Below, piece by piece: positions 51,001-58,450 of a DNA stretch of 64,000 nt (its first letter is position 1; the number at the start of each line of letters is the position of its first letter). Source of the DNA: Acholoe squamosa (lineage: Eukaryota > Annelida > Polychaeta > Phyllodocida > Polynoidae). The stretch covers positions 62,950,813 through 63,014,812 of the forward strand of contig OX439038.1 of the NCBI GenBank assembly GCA_949317995.1, read 5' to 3'. The notes under the pieces are model-generated. The model saw nothing but the letters and a program-made list of their open reading frames with translations, was not told the origin of the DNA and did not search any database. The position numbers were made by a program, and so were the translations under genes.

Positions 51001-51630
51001 AGTAGAAAGACAATCTAAACAGATCTGAAAAGCTGGCAATGAGCTCTACAGGACAGGGCCCATAATCAAATGTTTCAAACAATTAAAAAATTTATGCAAG
51101 TCCCTAATACTATTGATCAGGTATTCTATGAGTACCTTGTACCAATTCAACACTTCAACAAATAACCATGATATTTCAGGAATTACCAGCAGTTATAATG
51201 CATAACAATGGCAAGTACACATAGTGCCAGCAGTGCATCAGAGCTGGTTATAAACAAGATGGCTCTGCTGCTCTGCAGTATGCAGTAAGCTCTTAGTGGC
51301 AACACATTACCAAGCATGAAGGGGTTACTTCTATCCAGTATGCTTAGGAAGTAATTTAAGGTTAACAAATCTGAGTGCGGGCATCCGATCAACGTCTCAA
51401 TGGCCATGGGCAGGCCCAGTAGTAGACTAGTGTATTGAAGACACTGAACTTCTGAAGTGGATGGCACTGTGAGCGATAATAGGTGAAACCGGCGAGTATA
51501 AACTACGCAAAGGCTTACTATAAGTTGTATATATCAGCACATACCTTAGCTCCATGTCCTCGATATGAAACTTAATGTTTTCATTTGTGAGCTCGGTTAA
51601 TGACACGGTAGGCTGGCTGGCGTACGGCAT
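31451..51630 (-). CDS. POLR2C: RNA polymerase II subunit RPB3, complete, 8 exons
   Basis: Seen: - strand exons 51630-51545, 42776-42727, 42411-42290, 41948-41820, 33175-33127, 32710-32542, 32034-31997 and 31629-31451 total 822 nt and encode 273 aa, against 275 in human. Every junction is GT-AG and every phase matches. Landmarks: start [34 protein letters not shown]; a zinc-type Cys cluster [11 protein letters not shown] (Cys 88, 90, 94, 97); [36 protein letters not shown]; end SDVLTI-type. Known: RPB3 pairs with RPB11 as the alpha-like platform that starts Pol II assembly in the nucleus. Introns 1 and 4 are 8.8 and 8.6 kb; intron 4 hosts another gene on the opposite strand. Only single-residue differences from vertebrate RPB3 were noticed, so it looks functional. 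Confidence 0.97.
31997..32034 (-). CDS. POLR2C: POLR2C exon 7
   Basis: 38-nt exon between tctttcag and gttagt, encoding [12 protein letters not shown]. It restores the Trp codon split with exon 6. Confidence 0.9.
32542..32710 (-). CDS. POLR2C: POLR2C exon 6
   Basis: 169 nt after tgttacag, encoding [12 protein letters not shown] through [12 protein letters not shown] and PKPEE. The donor is the less common gtcagt. Confidence 0.94.
33127..33175 (-). CDS. POLR2C: POLR2C exon 5
   Basis: 49 nt between ccttcacag and gtgagt, encoding [16 protein letters not shown], the variable acidic loop. It is slightly shorter than the human loop, accounting for part of the length difference. Confidence 0.9.
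33297..33582. mobile_element. MITE, relative of 2361-2656
   Basis: GGGAGTTGTCATTATTTATC...CAACAGGG at the left and CCCTGTTGATAAATAATTAC...CACTCCC at the right are inverted repeats of about 30 bp. The interior has runs of C and caaaagtt phrases. TTA flanks both ends. Confidence 0.7.
33858..34268. mobile_element. MITE with G/C-homopolymer ends and an 8-bp target duplication
   Basis: The termini are CCC followed by a G run and CAC, inverted at the other end as GTG, a C run and GG. The 8-mer GTCTGACC is present on both sides (33850-33857 and 34269-34276). An 8-bp duplication is what hAT-type insertions leave. Inside, acccttgctagggca recurs four times in degenerating form. Confidence 0.7.
35280..35399 (+). 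other. Likely 5'-UTR exon of the nested pseudokinase gene
   Basis: A strong donor (ccGTAAGTAT at 35400) with no matching ORF, followed by the acceptor tttttttcag at 36458 just before the ATG. The upstream edge is not determined. Confidence 0.35.
35706..36211. mobile_element. 505-bp inverted-repeat element in the 5'-UTR intron of the nested gene
   Basis: CCATGGGGCC...AAATGACGTCATGA at the left is matched inverted by TCATGACGTCATTT...GGCCCCCATGG at the right. A second inner inverted pair is built from gcgaaatctggtccatg (35847-35870) and gcatggaccagattt (36126-36142). Confidence 0.7.
36467..36622 (+). CDS. Pseudokinase gene coding exon 1
   Basis: ATG at 36467 lies nine bases after a poly-T acceptor. 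52 codons, no recognised domain, donor gtaatg, phase 0. Confidence 0.7.
36467..37974 (+). CDS. Kinase-fold protein without catalytic residues (pseudokinase), nested in POLR2C intron 4
   Basis: Seen: coding exons 36467-36622, 36911-37082 and 37370-37974 (GT-AG, compatible phases) encode 310 aa. Kinase-like marks: VMIK with Lys105 at the VAIK position; CIVLE before the hinge; YDAPE (APE, 213-215); [20 protein letters not shown] for the F helix (SDxWSLGC); NSRPS with the late conserved Arg. Missing: no glycine loop before VMIK; the HRDxKxxN stretch reads NAIVTPTN (174-181), so the catalytic Asp is Ile176 while Asn181 remains; no DFG follows. Inferred: a scaffold-type pseudokinase with a serine/threonine kinase-like lobe. 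Transcription runs opposite to POLR2C. A 5'-UTR exon ending at 35399 and an AATAAA at 38161 complete the unit. The intact frame across three exons argues for a real gene, not a processed copy. Exact family not recognised. Confidence 0.75.
36911..37082 (+). CDS. Pseudokinase gene coding exon 2, N-lobe
   Basis: Acceptor atttttgtcag, 57 codons plus one base, ending [11 protein letters not shown] at the beta-3 lysine; donor gtactt. The glycine-loop position (FPATCLIDG) has lost its glycines. Confidence 0.72.
37370..37974 (+). CDS. Pseudokinase gene coding exon 3, C-lobe
   Basis: Acceptor ttttcttcag after a split Asp codon, then 200 codons to TAA. It holds the hinge, degraded catalytic loop, APE and late-Arg motifs. 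Confidence 0.75.
38161..38166 (+). terminator. Poly(A) signal of the nested gene
   Basis: AATAAA 187 nt after the pseudokinase stop codon, the first such signal downstream. Confidence 0.5.
38265..39893. repeat. 44-bp minisatellite with two unit types
   Basis: About 30 units. Units at 38573-39044 share tgacctggggaaatatgtaa and then gttcatgtactactgactgt. From 39044 to 39893 the unit changes to tgacctggggaaatgtgcca and then tttcacatactactgacaga. Degenerate units lead in from 38265; strays occur at 40110-40180 and 41770-41815. The array's long ORF is a by-product of its period. Confidence 0.9.
41820..41948 (-). CDS. POLR2C: POLR2C exon 4
   Basis: 43 whole codons between cattacag and gtaagt, carrying the [11 protein letters not shown] zinc-type cluster and DQTRHVTS. 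Confidence 0.95.
42290..42411 (-). CDS. POLR2C: POLR2C exon 3
   Basis: 122 nt between tgtttacag and gtaagt, encoding [20 protein letters not shown] and RVGLIPL, the most conserved stretch of the family. Confidence 0.95.
42727..42776 (-). CDS. POLR2C: POLR2C exon 2
   Basis: 50 nt between ttattgcag and gtaaga, encoding [15 protein letters not shown], the conserved alpha-motif helix that dimerises with RPB11. Confidence 0.93.
43380..43617. mobile_element. TACCGTAA MITE (tataagacgc family), copy 3
   Basis: TACCGTAAAACCTCGCG at the left, GCGGGAGATTACGGTA at the right, internal gtgcgtcttatacgcg copies. By its internal order it is oriented opposite to copy 2. Confidence 0.75.
43931..44003. promoter_or_regulatory. 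Two perfect X-box (RFX-type) motifs
   Basis: GTTACCATGGCAAC at 43931-43944 and GTTGCCATGGTAAC at 43990-44003 both fit the RFX consensus GTNRCC-N-RGYAAC. They may simply be the two arms of a small inverted repeat; no ciliary gene is adjacent. Confidence 0.35.
44354..44512. mobile_element. TTAA-flanked short element, copy B
   Basis: TTAAAGGGGGGCTAGCACCG at the left and gccagggccccTTTAA at the right; nearly the same interior as 13388-13551, with one short deletion near cacgtttaatgc. Confidence 0.65.
44972..45049. repeat. (TA)n microsatellite
   Basis: About 39 uninterrupted TA units; the isoleucine/tyrosine ORF across it is an artefact. Confidence 0.95.
45470..45830. repeat. Local tandem duplications of about 115 bp
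   Basis: cttagtccacaagattagat occurs at about 45492 and 45602; atatggactgcag-gctt plus accaggctatatcaacaaga occurs at about 45654 and 45772. The phrase atcaacaagata returns near 46625, close to the 3' end of the LINE. Confidence 0.7.
46654..47753 (-). pseudogene. LINE reverse transcriptase fragment
   Basis: ORF 47753-47148 holds RT motifs B (IPQGSLLG), C (YADDT) and D; ORF 47214-46654 continues in another frame with the thumb-like C-terminal part. Motif A upstream carries a stop codon, so no active RT can be made. Confidence 0.8.
48091..49142 (-). pseudogene. LINE endonuclease fragment
   Basis: Two overlapping ORFs, 49142-48837 and 48837-48091, share a TAATG junction and together cover the N-terminal and central APE motifs; a basic stretch follows ([20 protein letters not shown]). 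One indel near 48840 separates them. Confidence 0.75.
49774..49901. repeat. 64-bp tandem duplication
   Basis: gatgccttcacac...ctcacacttctgaggggtgt occurs at 49774 and again at 49838 with a few differences. Confidence 0.75.
50108..50764. promoter_or_regulatory. Cluster of six DR1 nuclear-receptor motifs
   Basis: AGGTCA-A-AGGTCA occurs exactly at 50108-50120, 50275-50287, 50425-50437, 50576-50588 and 50730-50742, and AGGTCA-C-AGGTCA at 50752-50764. Spacing is about 150 bp, so this may be a decayed tandem repeat. DR1 is the binding site of HNF4, RXR and COUP-type receptors; binding here is inference. Located in POLR2C intron 1, about 0.9 kb from exon 1. Confidence 0.6.
51545..51630 (-). CDS. 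POLR2C: POLR2C exon 1
   Basis: ATG at 51630-51628 opens [20 protein letters not shown], which aligns with the family N terminus and fixes the start. Donor gtatgt; ends in phase 2. Confidence 0.95.
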
Positions 51631-52004
51631 TTTGGAGAGAAAACCGGCACACACAAAAATCAATCTATCTTCAGTCAGCCGCCAACTTGGATTATGCCAC
51701 TAGGTCAGAACGGATGCAGGGGTGCCAAGATGGGCTCCTTTTATAAAATACAGTCCTAGAAAAAGATCAGATTAAATTATATCAATTAAGTCTATAATCA
51801 ATAACCCAAAATGTTTAGTTATAATTTTGCATTCGAAACTAAGATACCCCGTGTATTATATTGTATATTTCTGTAGATACCACCCCCTAAATTACTAAAT
51901 GAACTCGTCCGAGACACGCGGGTTGGGCGAGGATAGCCGAGATCACAACACACGCAGTCAGCAGCTGGCCCTTTGCAAGACCAATTTTGCAAGATCGAGC
52001 AAGA
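51631..52004. promoter_or_regulatory. Shared divergent promoter region of POLR2C and RPRD1
   Basis: 374 bp separate the two start codons on opposite strands. No TATA box in the usual place for either gene was noticed; the stretch nearest RPRD1 (51900-51990) has more CpG than its surroundings. Transcription start sites cannot be placed. Confidence 0.6.
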
Positions 52005-52155
52005 ATGGGCTCATTTTCAGACACCAACGTATCTAAGAAGTTAGCGGATTTGAACAACTCACAGCAAAGTATTCAGACGTTGTCACTATGGCTGATTCAT
52101 CACAGAAAGCACTCAGCAACCATCGTGGACGTATGGGTCAGGGAACTCAAAAAAA
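52005..52155 (+). CDS. RPRD1: RPRD1 exon 1, CID helices 1-3
   Basis: ATG at 52005, 50 codons plus one base, donor gtaagt. Encodes KKLADLNNSQQSIQTLSLWL and the IHHRKHS turn. Confidence 0.92.
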
Positions 52156-55100
52156 GTAAGTTGACAGTCACACATGACACTGCCACTGGTCACACTCACT
52201 GTCACAGAATAAGTTCGTCCTTTGCTTATGATCATGCTTCCTTTTTTTTAAGCAAGTTTCATCCATAAAAAGCAATGCCTCTTCTCTAGAATAGTGTCCT
52301 GAGGCATGGTGCTAGTGCCAGTAGTGGCTTTCATTTTGAAATTAGTTTAGGGCCTGCAATTCAATTGGTCGACCAATTTAAATACCCCCCCCCCCATTAG
52401 ACTATAATCAGAGAGAGGGGGGATAAATTACATCATTTTTTTTTATTGGTTAGAATGCACCATGGGTGCACATCTTGCGTCGCGTTTACAGTCAGCGTTA
52501 AGCTAGGGATCCATAGGCCGAAATACCTGCCTGCTCACAGGCAGGATCCAAGATGCTTACAAGCCTATACAGTACAACAGACACACTTGGTCTCTGAGGT
52601 TCCCTCAGAGCATCTACGGAGTAGGGATCCACTGCCGCGAGTTACTTGCAAATTGTACTTGTGTGTGTGTTCTCGTAGAAAACATTCCAGCAGTGGATCT
52701 GTTCCTGCGACTATGCTCATGCGACGTCTGAGCAGCGTGTGAAAACACTCATAGAAATCAAAATAATTTGATATTTACGAGTGCTCTGCGAAAAGACACG
52801 GACGGGTGCAACTCGCAAGAAATTCGCGGCAGTGGATCCCTAGCTTTAGGCTCAGGTAAAGGGTCGCTACAGTGCCCTCTAGTATTAAAAATGCCAAGCT
52901 CCTGATCTTCGAGATTCTAATAGGGGAATATCTCGCTCCTCTATTGGTCACCACCTTGTTCGCTGATCTGAGGGAATCCTCATATGTGGCTGTGAGTCAA
53001 GTGCAACTTAAACTTGCAAAGATCAACTTGTCTTCTAACATGAATAGGACATTCGAGTATTTAGATCATAGAAAGGTAAAAGAAGTACAATGTTTCAAGT
53101 TCCTTTAATGTGATCAGTTTGACAGTTATATAGTCTCATCACAATACCGTGATCCTCTCACGCAAACTTTGTAGAAGTTGGAAGCGAGTGCAAGGCCATG
53201 ACAATTGAGAAAATCCCACGAATTTAGGCCTACTGTAACTACTGTATAATCATGAATTGGTTGGATGCACAAAAAGGTAAGCGCAATGTGTGTGTTAGAG
53301 GGTGTAAACGCCTACGAGGTCTGCCCTTACACTGATCTAGGTGCTAGTCCTGGGTTATCATACAGGTATTAAAATCGCCAGAATTGTGAATTTCTGTACT
53401 TGCTCCTAGCAATAAAAACTTTGTAAAAAAATTGTATTTATTGCACAGTATGAAAACGGCGTAACTTTATGACCTGACTATTTTCTTCTTCAGCACCTTC
53501 AAAACGTAAACTCACTCTTCTCTACCTTGCCAATGATGTCATTCAAAATAGTAAAAAGAAGGGTCCAGAGTTCAACAAATCCTTCAGAACGGTGCTTCAA
53601 GAGGGCTTTAAAAGTGCTCTTAAGTAAGTACTATTATCTCAAGTTGAATACGAGAGCCCCATAGGCTTAACCAAGAAACTCTGTATCACACCCCACAGTG
53701 TGATAACCCTTCCCCGTATCACACTCCCTGGGAAAACATCCAAAACGGTCAAATAACTGATGATAAAATCATTTCTAATGCCAAATAAATCGAATTTTGA
53801 ACATATCTGACTAAATTAACTTGAGATAAATACAAAGGAGCACTTGAATTGGTCAGCACTGAGGGTTATCACACTCGGCTTCGCCTCGTGTGATAACCCT
53901 CAGTGCTGACCAATTCAAGTGCACCTTTGTCTATTTATCATAAGTAGAGTATGTGAACATATAATATATGAGAATGGCCAATGCCATGTATATTAAGCAT
54001 AAAAAAGTATGATCTTGTGTTACATGTATACTTAAAGTTATGTCTCAATATCAAGACAGAGTGACGTACATACGGGTATGTGATATAATGACAATATCTC
54101 TTATATGGTTTTCTTAGAACTATTATGGCTTAGAAATGTTTCAAGTGACTGACTTTAAATTGATTCACCACAGAGATGTAGATGAGAAAGCTAAGGGTTC
54201 CATGGAGAGACTAGTCAAAATATGGGAGGAACGCTCAGTGTTTGACAAGGATTTTATCAACTCGCTAAAAAAGGTGTTTGCCAAGGTCTCACAGAAGTCT
54301 AAGGAGGATGGGAATGGTGAGTACCCCCCCCCCCCCCACACACACACACAAAAGAATGAATAAATAAGTAAAAAGTATTCCATGTCTTCAAGCGATTTCC
54401 ATTTATTATCAAGTTTTGGTTTTGATTCAAATAGAGCTGCAGTGAAAAATAAATCCCAGTCTGTTGGAAAATGTTAAAGAAATGTGTATTAAGAACCAGT
54501 TTGTATGTGATTTTGGCATAAGAAGTGTAATGGAGACATTGTCATACAGTTTGATCCCAGGTGTGTATCACATCCTCAGTTAAATACCCACAGGAGTTGA
54601 GAATTTGTTTCACCAGTTTATATCTCTTTAGACAATTTAATTGACATTATCCTTAATCAGCCATATCCTTATATTCTGCGCAGGTACACCTGAACAGAAA
54701 GAAGCATCTCCCCCAGCAAAGTCGGCAACAAAAAGTAGGTAGACACACCTTGGTCTGTCTATTTCAGTTGTGATACGTAGATGTTATTTTAGTCTGTGTA
54801 TTTTAAGGAAGGAAACAAACCAGTCCATATTTTTTGCATATCCCTGATATAACAAAAGTAACGGTGTGGTATTTTCACTAAAAAAATAAGAATTTCTTAT
54901 AGGTTATTTTCTAAGAAGCTCTTTTTTCAGACCTCCCTTAGAGTGTTGTATGCTCCCATAACTCATAGTAACATGATAGATATTCCACATGTCAGTTAGT
55001 GTTTGGTTGTTTTTGTAGTGAATTCCCATACTGTTTCATTAAGTAGCGTAGTCTGCGTAGGCGTAATAGACTTAAAATGGACATGATTCAGTTTGATTCA

Positions 55101-55772
55101 TCTAAGGGAAAGCATAATGGTCTATTCCTTTATTTTGCAGGACCGGGTACGTACATCTTGAATGAATAGATGATGTTGCATTTTCTGTTCTATTATTCTA
55201 TGTGATAATGTTTAAACGATGCCATTTTAGCCTTGGATGTATATGCTGTCCTATATACTGTATATCCTTTAAAAGAATGACACAAAGTAAGCAGTTACCT
55301 ACATATTCATATCTGATATTGCTGATATGATTGCTAAGAAGAGGTGATTGTGTTTTGTTGTAATGACCTATTCCCTGTGTAAGTGGAACTACCTTCAGTC
55401 TACTTCTACATTGTATACAGGCTTATGATATAAATCGAGAATTATGCTATTTGTTGTCGCTTTAGTCATGCTATTGCGTAGTTATAAACTCCTTTATAGA
55501 ACATAATAATAATATTCTACCTGTAATGTATTGTCTGGAACTATCGTATTCCATAGATAAAGAAAGGTTTCAGTTCGCAACGACAGATGGCATAGAAAGG
55601 TTAAAAGTAAACACCAAAGGAATAGACATCTTATGTTGCTTCTATCTTTTCCATAGGAAAGACGACAAAACCTGAAAAAGAACCATCGAAAAAGAAGAAA
55701 AAAGAACTTTCCCTCTTGGAAGAGATTGAACAGGAAGTGTTAGGGGATAATGCCAACAGGTCGCCACCACAA
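52005..55772 (+). CDS. RPRD1: RPRD1A/B-like Pol II CTD-interaction-domain protein, 5' exons
   Basis: Seen: exons 52005-52155, 53494-53623, 54174-54316, 54684-54734, 55141-55146 (microexon) and 55657-55772 join in frame. Residues 1 to about 140 form the CID: SQQSIQTLSLWLIHHRKHS, then KRKLTLLYLANDVIQNSKKK, then IWEERSVFDKDFI. A Lys/Glu-rich linker follows (KKKKKELSLLEEIE). Known: RPRD1 proteins bind phosphorylated RPB1 CTD in the nucleus and bring in the S5 phosphatase RPAP2. The C-terminal coiled-coil that dimerises RPRD1 is absent from the window and would lie beyond 64000. NSQQSVQTLSLWLIHHRKHS-type wording in vertebrate RPRD1 supports RPRD1 over RPRD2. The start was chosen at the ATG giving MGSFSD; an in-frame open stretch upstream has no ATG. 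Confidence 0.92.
53494..53623 (+). CDS. RPRD1: RPRD1 exon 2, CID core
   Basis: Acceptor ttcttcttcag, donor gtaagt. Encodes LTLLYLANDVIQNSKKKGPE, the CTD-peptide groove of the CID. Confidence 0.95.
53687..53939. repeat. Long hairpin in RPRD1 intron 2
   Basis: 53825-53939 is an inverted repeat with arms of about 50 bp (gcacttgaattggtcagcac and gagggttatcacac; inverted on the other side) around a loop of about 10 nt. A shorter related copy (cacagtgtgataaccc...gtatcacactccctggg) is at 53693-53732. Confidence 0.85.
54174..54316 (+). CDS. RPRD1: RPRD1 exon 3, CID end
   Basis: Acceptor ttcaccacag, donor gtgagt. Encodes ERLVKIWEERSVFDKDFINS. A run of 15 C and a CA repeat begin a few bases inside the following intron. 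Confidence 0.92.
54684..54734 (+). CDS. RPRD1: RPRD1 exon 4, linker
   Basis: 51 nt between ttctgcgcag and gtaggt, encoding TPEQKEASPPAKSATK; phase 1 in and out, so it could be skipped in frame. Confidence 0.7.
55141..55146 (+). CDS. RPRD1: Probable 6-nt RPRD1 microexon
   Basis: gaccgg lies between a strong acceptor (tttattttgcag) and the donor gtacgt. Joined between the flanking exons it keeps frame (adds Pro-Gly); without it the frame is also kept. Called from splice signals only. Confidence 0.45.
55657..55772 (+). CDS. RPRD1: RPRD1 exon 6, Lys-rich linker
   Basis: Acceptor tctttttccatag region at 55645-55656, donor gtaaga. Encodes KEPSKKKKKELSLLEEIEQE and ends RSPPQ in phase 0. The lysine run may act as a nuclear localisation signal. 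Confidence 0.8.
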
Positions 55773-56588
55773 GTAAGAGAAATCTGTCAGTTAATATTCT
55801 AATTTCAAGGAAGAAAACCCCTTATTTAATTTTCTTCATTCAATACGAGAGTTTTATACATATTTCCTCGAGGAACAAGGCTTAGGTAAAGTCATAATTA
55901 TGGGGGGCCCTGCTATGCTGTATCTCTTGTCTGGTTATAAAGAACAACCCCCCATTCGTTACATAGGGGTTTGGCCAAAAAATTAAGATAAAGTTGGTGC
56001 TTAATAGCAGAAATATGGAGGTAAAAGCAGGAAATTTGAGAGTAGTGTGAGCAAGTTCAACATTTTTTGTGCATACAATTTTCAGGAATTCTTGAAATTT
56101 GATGTGCAAAGTTTAGAAAAAGAGAGGTTTGTAAAAGCTATCCAAATTTTTCATAGAGCTCTAAAGAAAATCAACTTTTTTATTAATGTATTCAGGAGCT
56201 TCATTTTGGGATAGTTGTGACATCAGTGTACATAGAATGAGTATGCAAAATTGCAGATTTTTCTAATAGGCAGTTTTTGAGAAAATTCCACTTTTGTATT
56301 TGAGTATAATGCCGTAAGAAGTAAGGTGTAGTTTCAAGAACACATACTATAATGTATAGATAATTGTAAGAGCCAAAAAGTCATTTGTTTTTTTGTTTGA
56401 ACTATTTCTATATCATGTAAAGTCAGTATGATTGTATTTGATGGTGATGTTATAATTACAAAGAGGTAAATAATATTGCGCAATAATAGTGTATGTGAAA
56501 CATGGTAAGTTCATGTGGCCTTGGAATCTTTCCTTGTAAAGGGCAATATGCTAAATAAGCATTGGTGTTCAATCTCCTATCATAGTAC
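55773..56588. other. RPRD1 intron up to the LTR
   Basis: AT-rich sequence without exon or repeat recognised. The base string agtac just left of the LTR is the possible target duplication; its partner would be beyond the window. Confidence 0.5.
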
Positions 56589-57265
56589 TGTCAACGAGTC
56601 CGTAAATGTTGAATAAGGATGAATACAGACGAATCAGGAATCCAGTTTGATATCCACTTTATTCATAGAAGTCCACGCGGTATAGATGGTGATACAGTAT
56701 AAAGGTGCCCAACAGTGTCCAAGCCTAGCCCTTGAGCCAAGGGCTCGATCTCACGTGAGTGTGTGAGGTATGAAGTATGAAGGTGGAAAGATGAGTGAGC
56801 TGCTCCCTCCACAGGTATTTGTAGTAGGAGCTGCTCACCCAGCTCATCCTAAAAATAGTATCAGGTGAGCTAAATATAGTAACTGGGGAACTCCAGTGCA
56901 GGTATGTAGGGGAGATCCCAAACATAGCACTGGGGTTCACAGAGTTCAGTGTGGTTCTAAATATAGCTGCTGGGAACTCCCGGTATGCTGTGAGCTGCTT
57001 ATGATCAATGGGCATGTCATCCAGCATGGGGAGTTGTTTCTAAACATTGTCTGCTAGGAATTTCCAGCATGCAGTGGGCTGCTTGTGATTGACGGCGTAT
57101 CCTCCAGTGGGAGGAGGCGGGGTCACTGAGTGCAGTTGACACCGCCAGCCTTTGGTCTATGGGTATGGCTTGGCTTGTGGGTAGACTCGGACACTGGGTT
57201 ACATGGTAGAGTCAAAGATGAAAAATAAATATGATAAGTACAATACCTATAACGGTCTACTGACA
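56589..57265 (-). repeat. Putative LTR
   Basis: Read on -, it runs TGTCAGTAGACC...CTCGTTGACA, with TGTCA/TGACA inverted ends. AATAAA on - at 56663-56658 lies about 70 nt before the end, as expected for R-U5. A purine-rich tract (- strand ggaatgtgggga) precedes the start, as for a 3' LTR. No primer-binding site follows it on +, which argues against the opposite orientation. The second LTR is not in view, so ends are provisional. Confidence 0.55.
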
Positions 57266-58450
57266 AATCCCCACATTCCTACTCGATTCCACGCGAGGTT
57301 TTAAGGAGGAAGATTGTGAGAAAAGGTCTACTGACAATATGTTTGATGTCTAATAATAGGTATTACATCTTATCATTTAAGTTGAAAGTATACAGTATTA
57401 AGGAGATATTTAATATTGGTTTTTGGTTGAGCATGAATAATTTATAAACAGTACAAAACGAAGCTATGCCAAAGAGGTGTTGTTTGTAATTTTGGCAAGA
57501 AGAATATGAAAAATTCAGGTCGTGGTAGGATACAAAGGCTGGATTATTATCTAGCACTAAAGTTCACACAAAGATAAAGGAAATAAAAACTATCCTAAAA
57601 CATGCAGTTATTGGCTTTAAGGCAGACCTTGAGGTAGATAAGTTAATACTGAAGTTTGTTTCAGTACCGGTAGGCGCTTATTATTTAGGTCTTGAGCCAA
57701 TGTACAATACAATATAATAAATAAAAACAGAGGTAAGGTAATTGATGACTGGCAAGTCGATCAATCATTCCTTTTAATACTGGTAAGGCTTAGGGAGTCT
57801 GAAGGCTTTTAGGTGATATGTTTAAGGAGTTTTCTAAAAAAAAAATTGGATTTTTGGTCCTTTATTTATTTGTAGAAGCTTTCTGTTAATTTTCGTAGAA
57901 GGTTTGTCTTAGTCAATGGAAAGTTTAGCATGTTTAGCCTTCAGTCTACCTGGGGTTATGATTGGCTGAAAAGGGACAAGGTTAATACAAAAATAAATGG
58001 TGGCTCTGGCTGATATTTGGATTGGATCTCAGTTGATCCTGCAAAAATACTGGTTGCCAGGGCTTCCTTGTAAAATTTTTAGAAAAATATAAACTAGCTA
58101 AAACCCATAAATATTTGACATGGTTGGGTTTGAAAAGGTACAGTGTGAAAAAGAAAAAGAACTTTATGGCATCTTAAGATCACAAAAACCTGCTGCCTGG
58201 CTTGTGTTCTTCATAATGTTCTTATAAAGGAAAATAAATGTAAAAATGCAGCGTGTTTTCATGGTTATGTATCATAGCCTTATACAAACAAGAAAAACTG
58301 GCTTTAAAAATCAGTTGACTAGGCTGACTGAGTCAGTGTTCATAGTGTCCATGGGCGGTCGGTGAGTGAAGTGTGTCTCTACACTTTTAGTCCATAATAT
58401 TAAAGACAGTTTCAAAAATAAATAAAATAAATAGAGGATGGTTAATGAAA
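57266..58450. other. AT-rich stretch between LTR and the 266-codon ORF
   Basis: No coding exon or known repeat recognised. Base composition resembles the host introns, unlike the sequence to its right. Confidence 0.4.

Larger units (their letters stand above)
42777..51544. other. POLR2C intron 1
   Basis: 8.8 kb without POLR2C exons. Contains the MITE 43380-43617, X-box-like motifs (43931, 43990), a TTAA element (44354), a TA microsatellite (44972), tandem duplications (45470-45830), a LINE (46654-49142), a 64-bp duplication (49774) and the DR1 cluster (50108-50764). Confidence 0.7.

Noticed and set aside
57266-57300. Primer-binding site after 56589-57265, making it a + strand 5' LTR
   Set aside because: The sequence after the LTR does not start with TGG or resemble a tRNA 3' end, and the envelope ORF is on the - strand.
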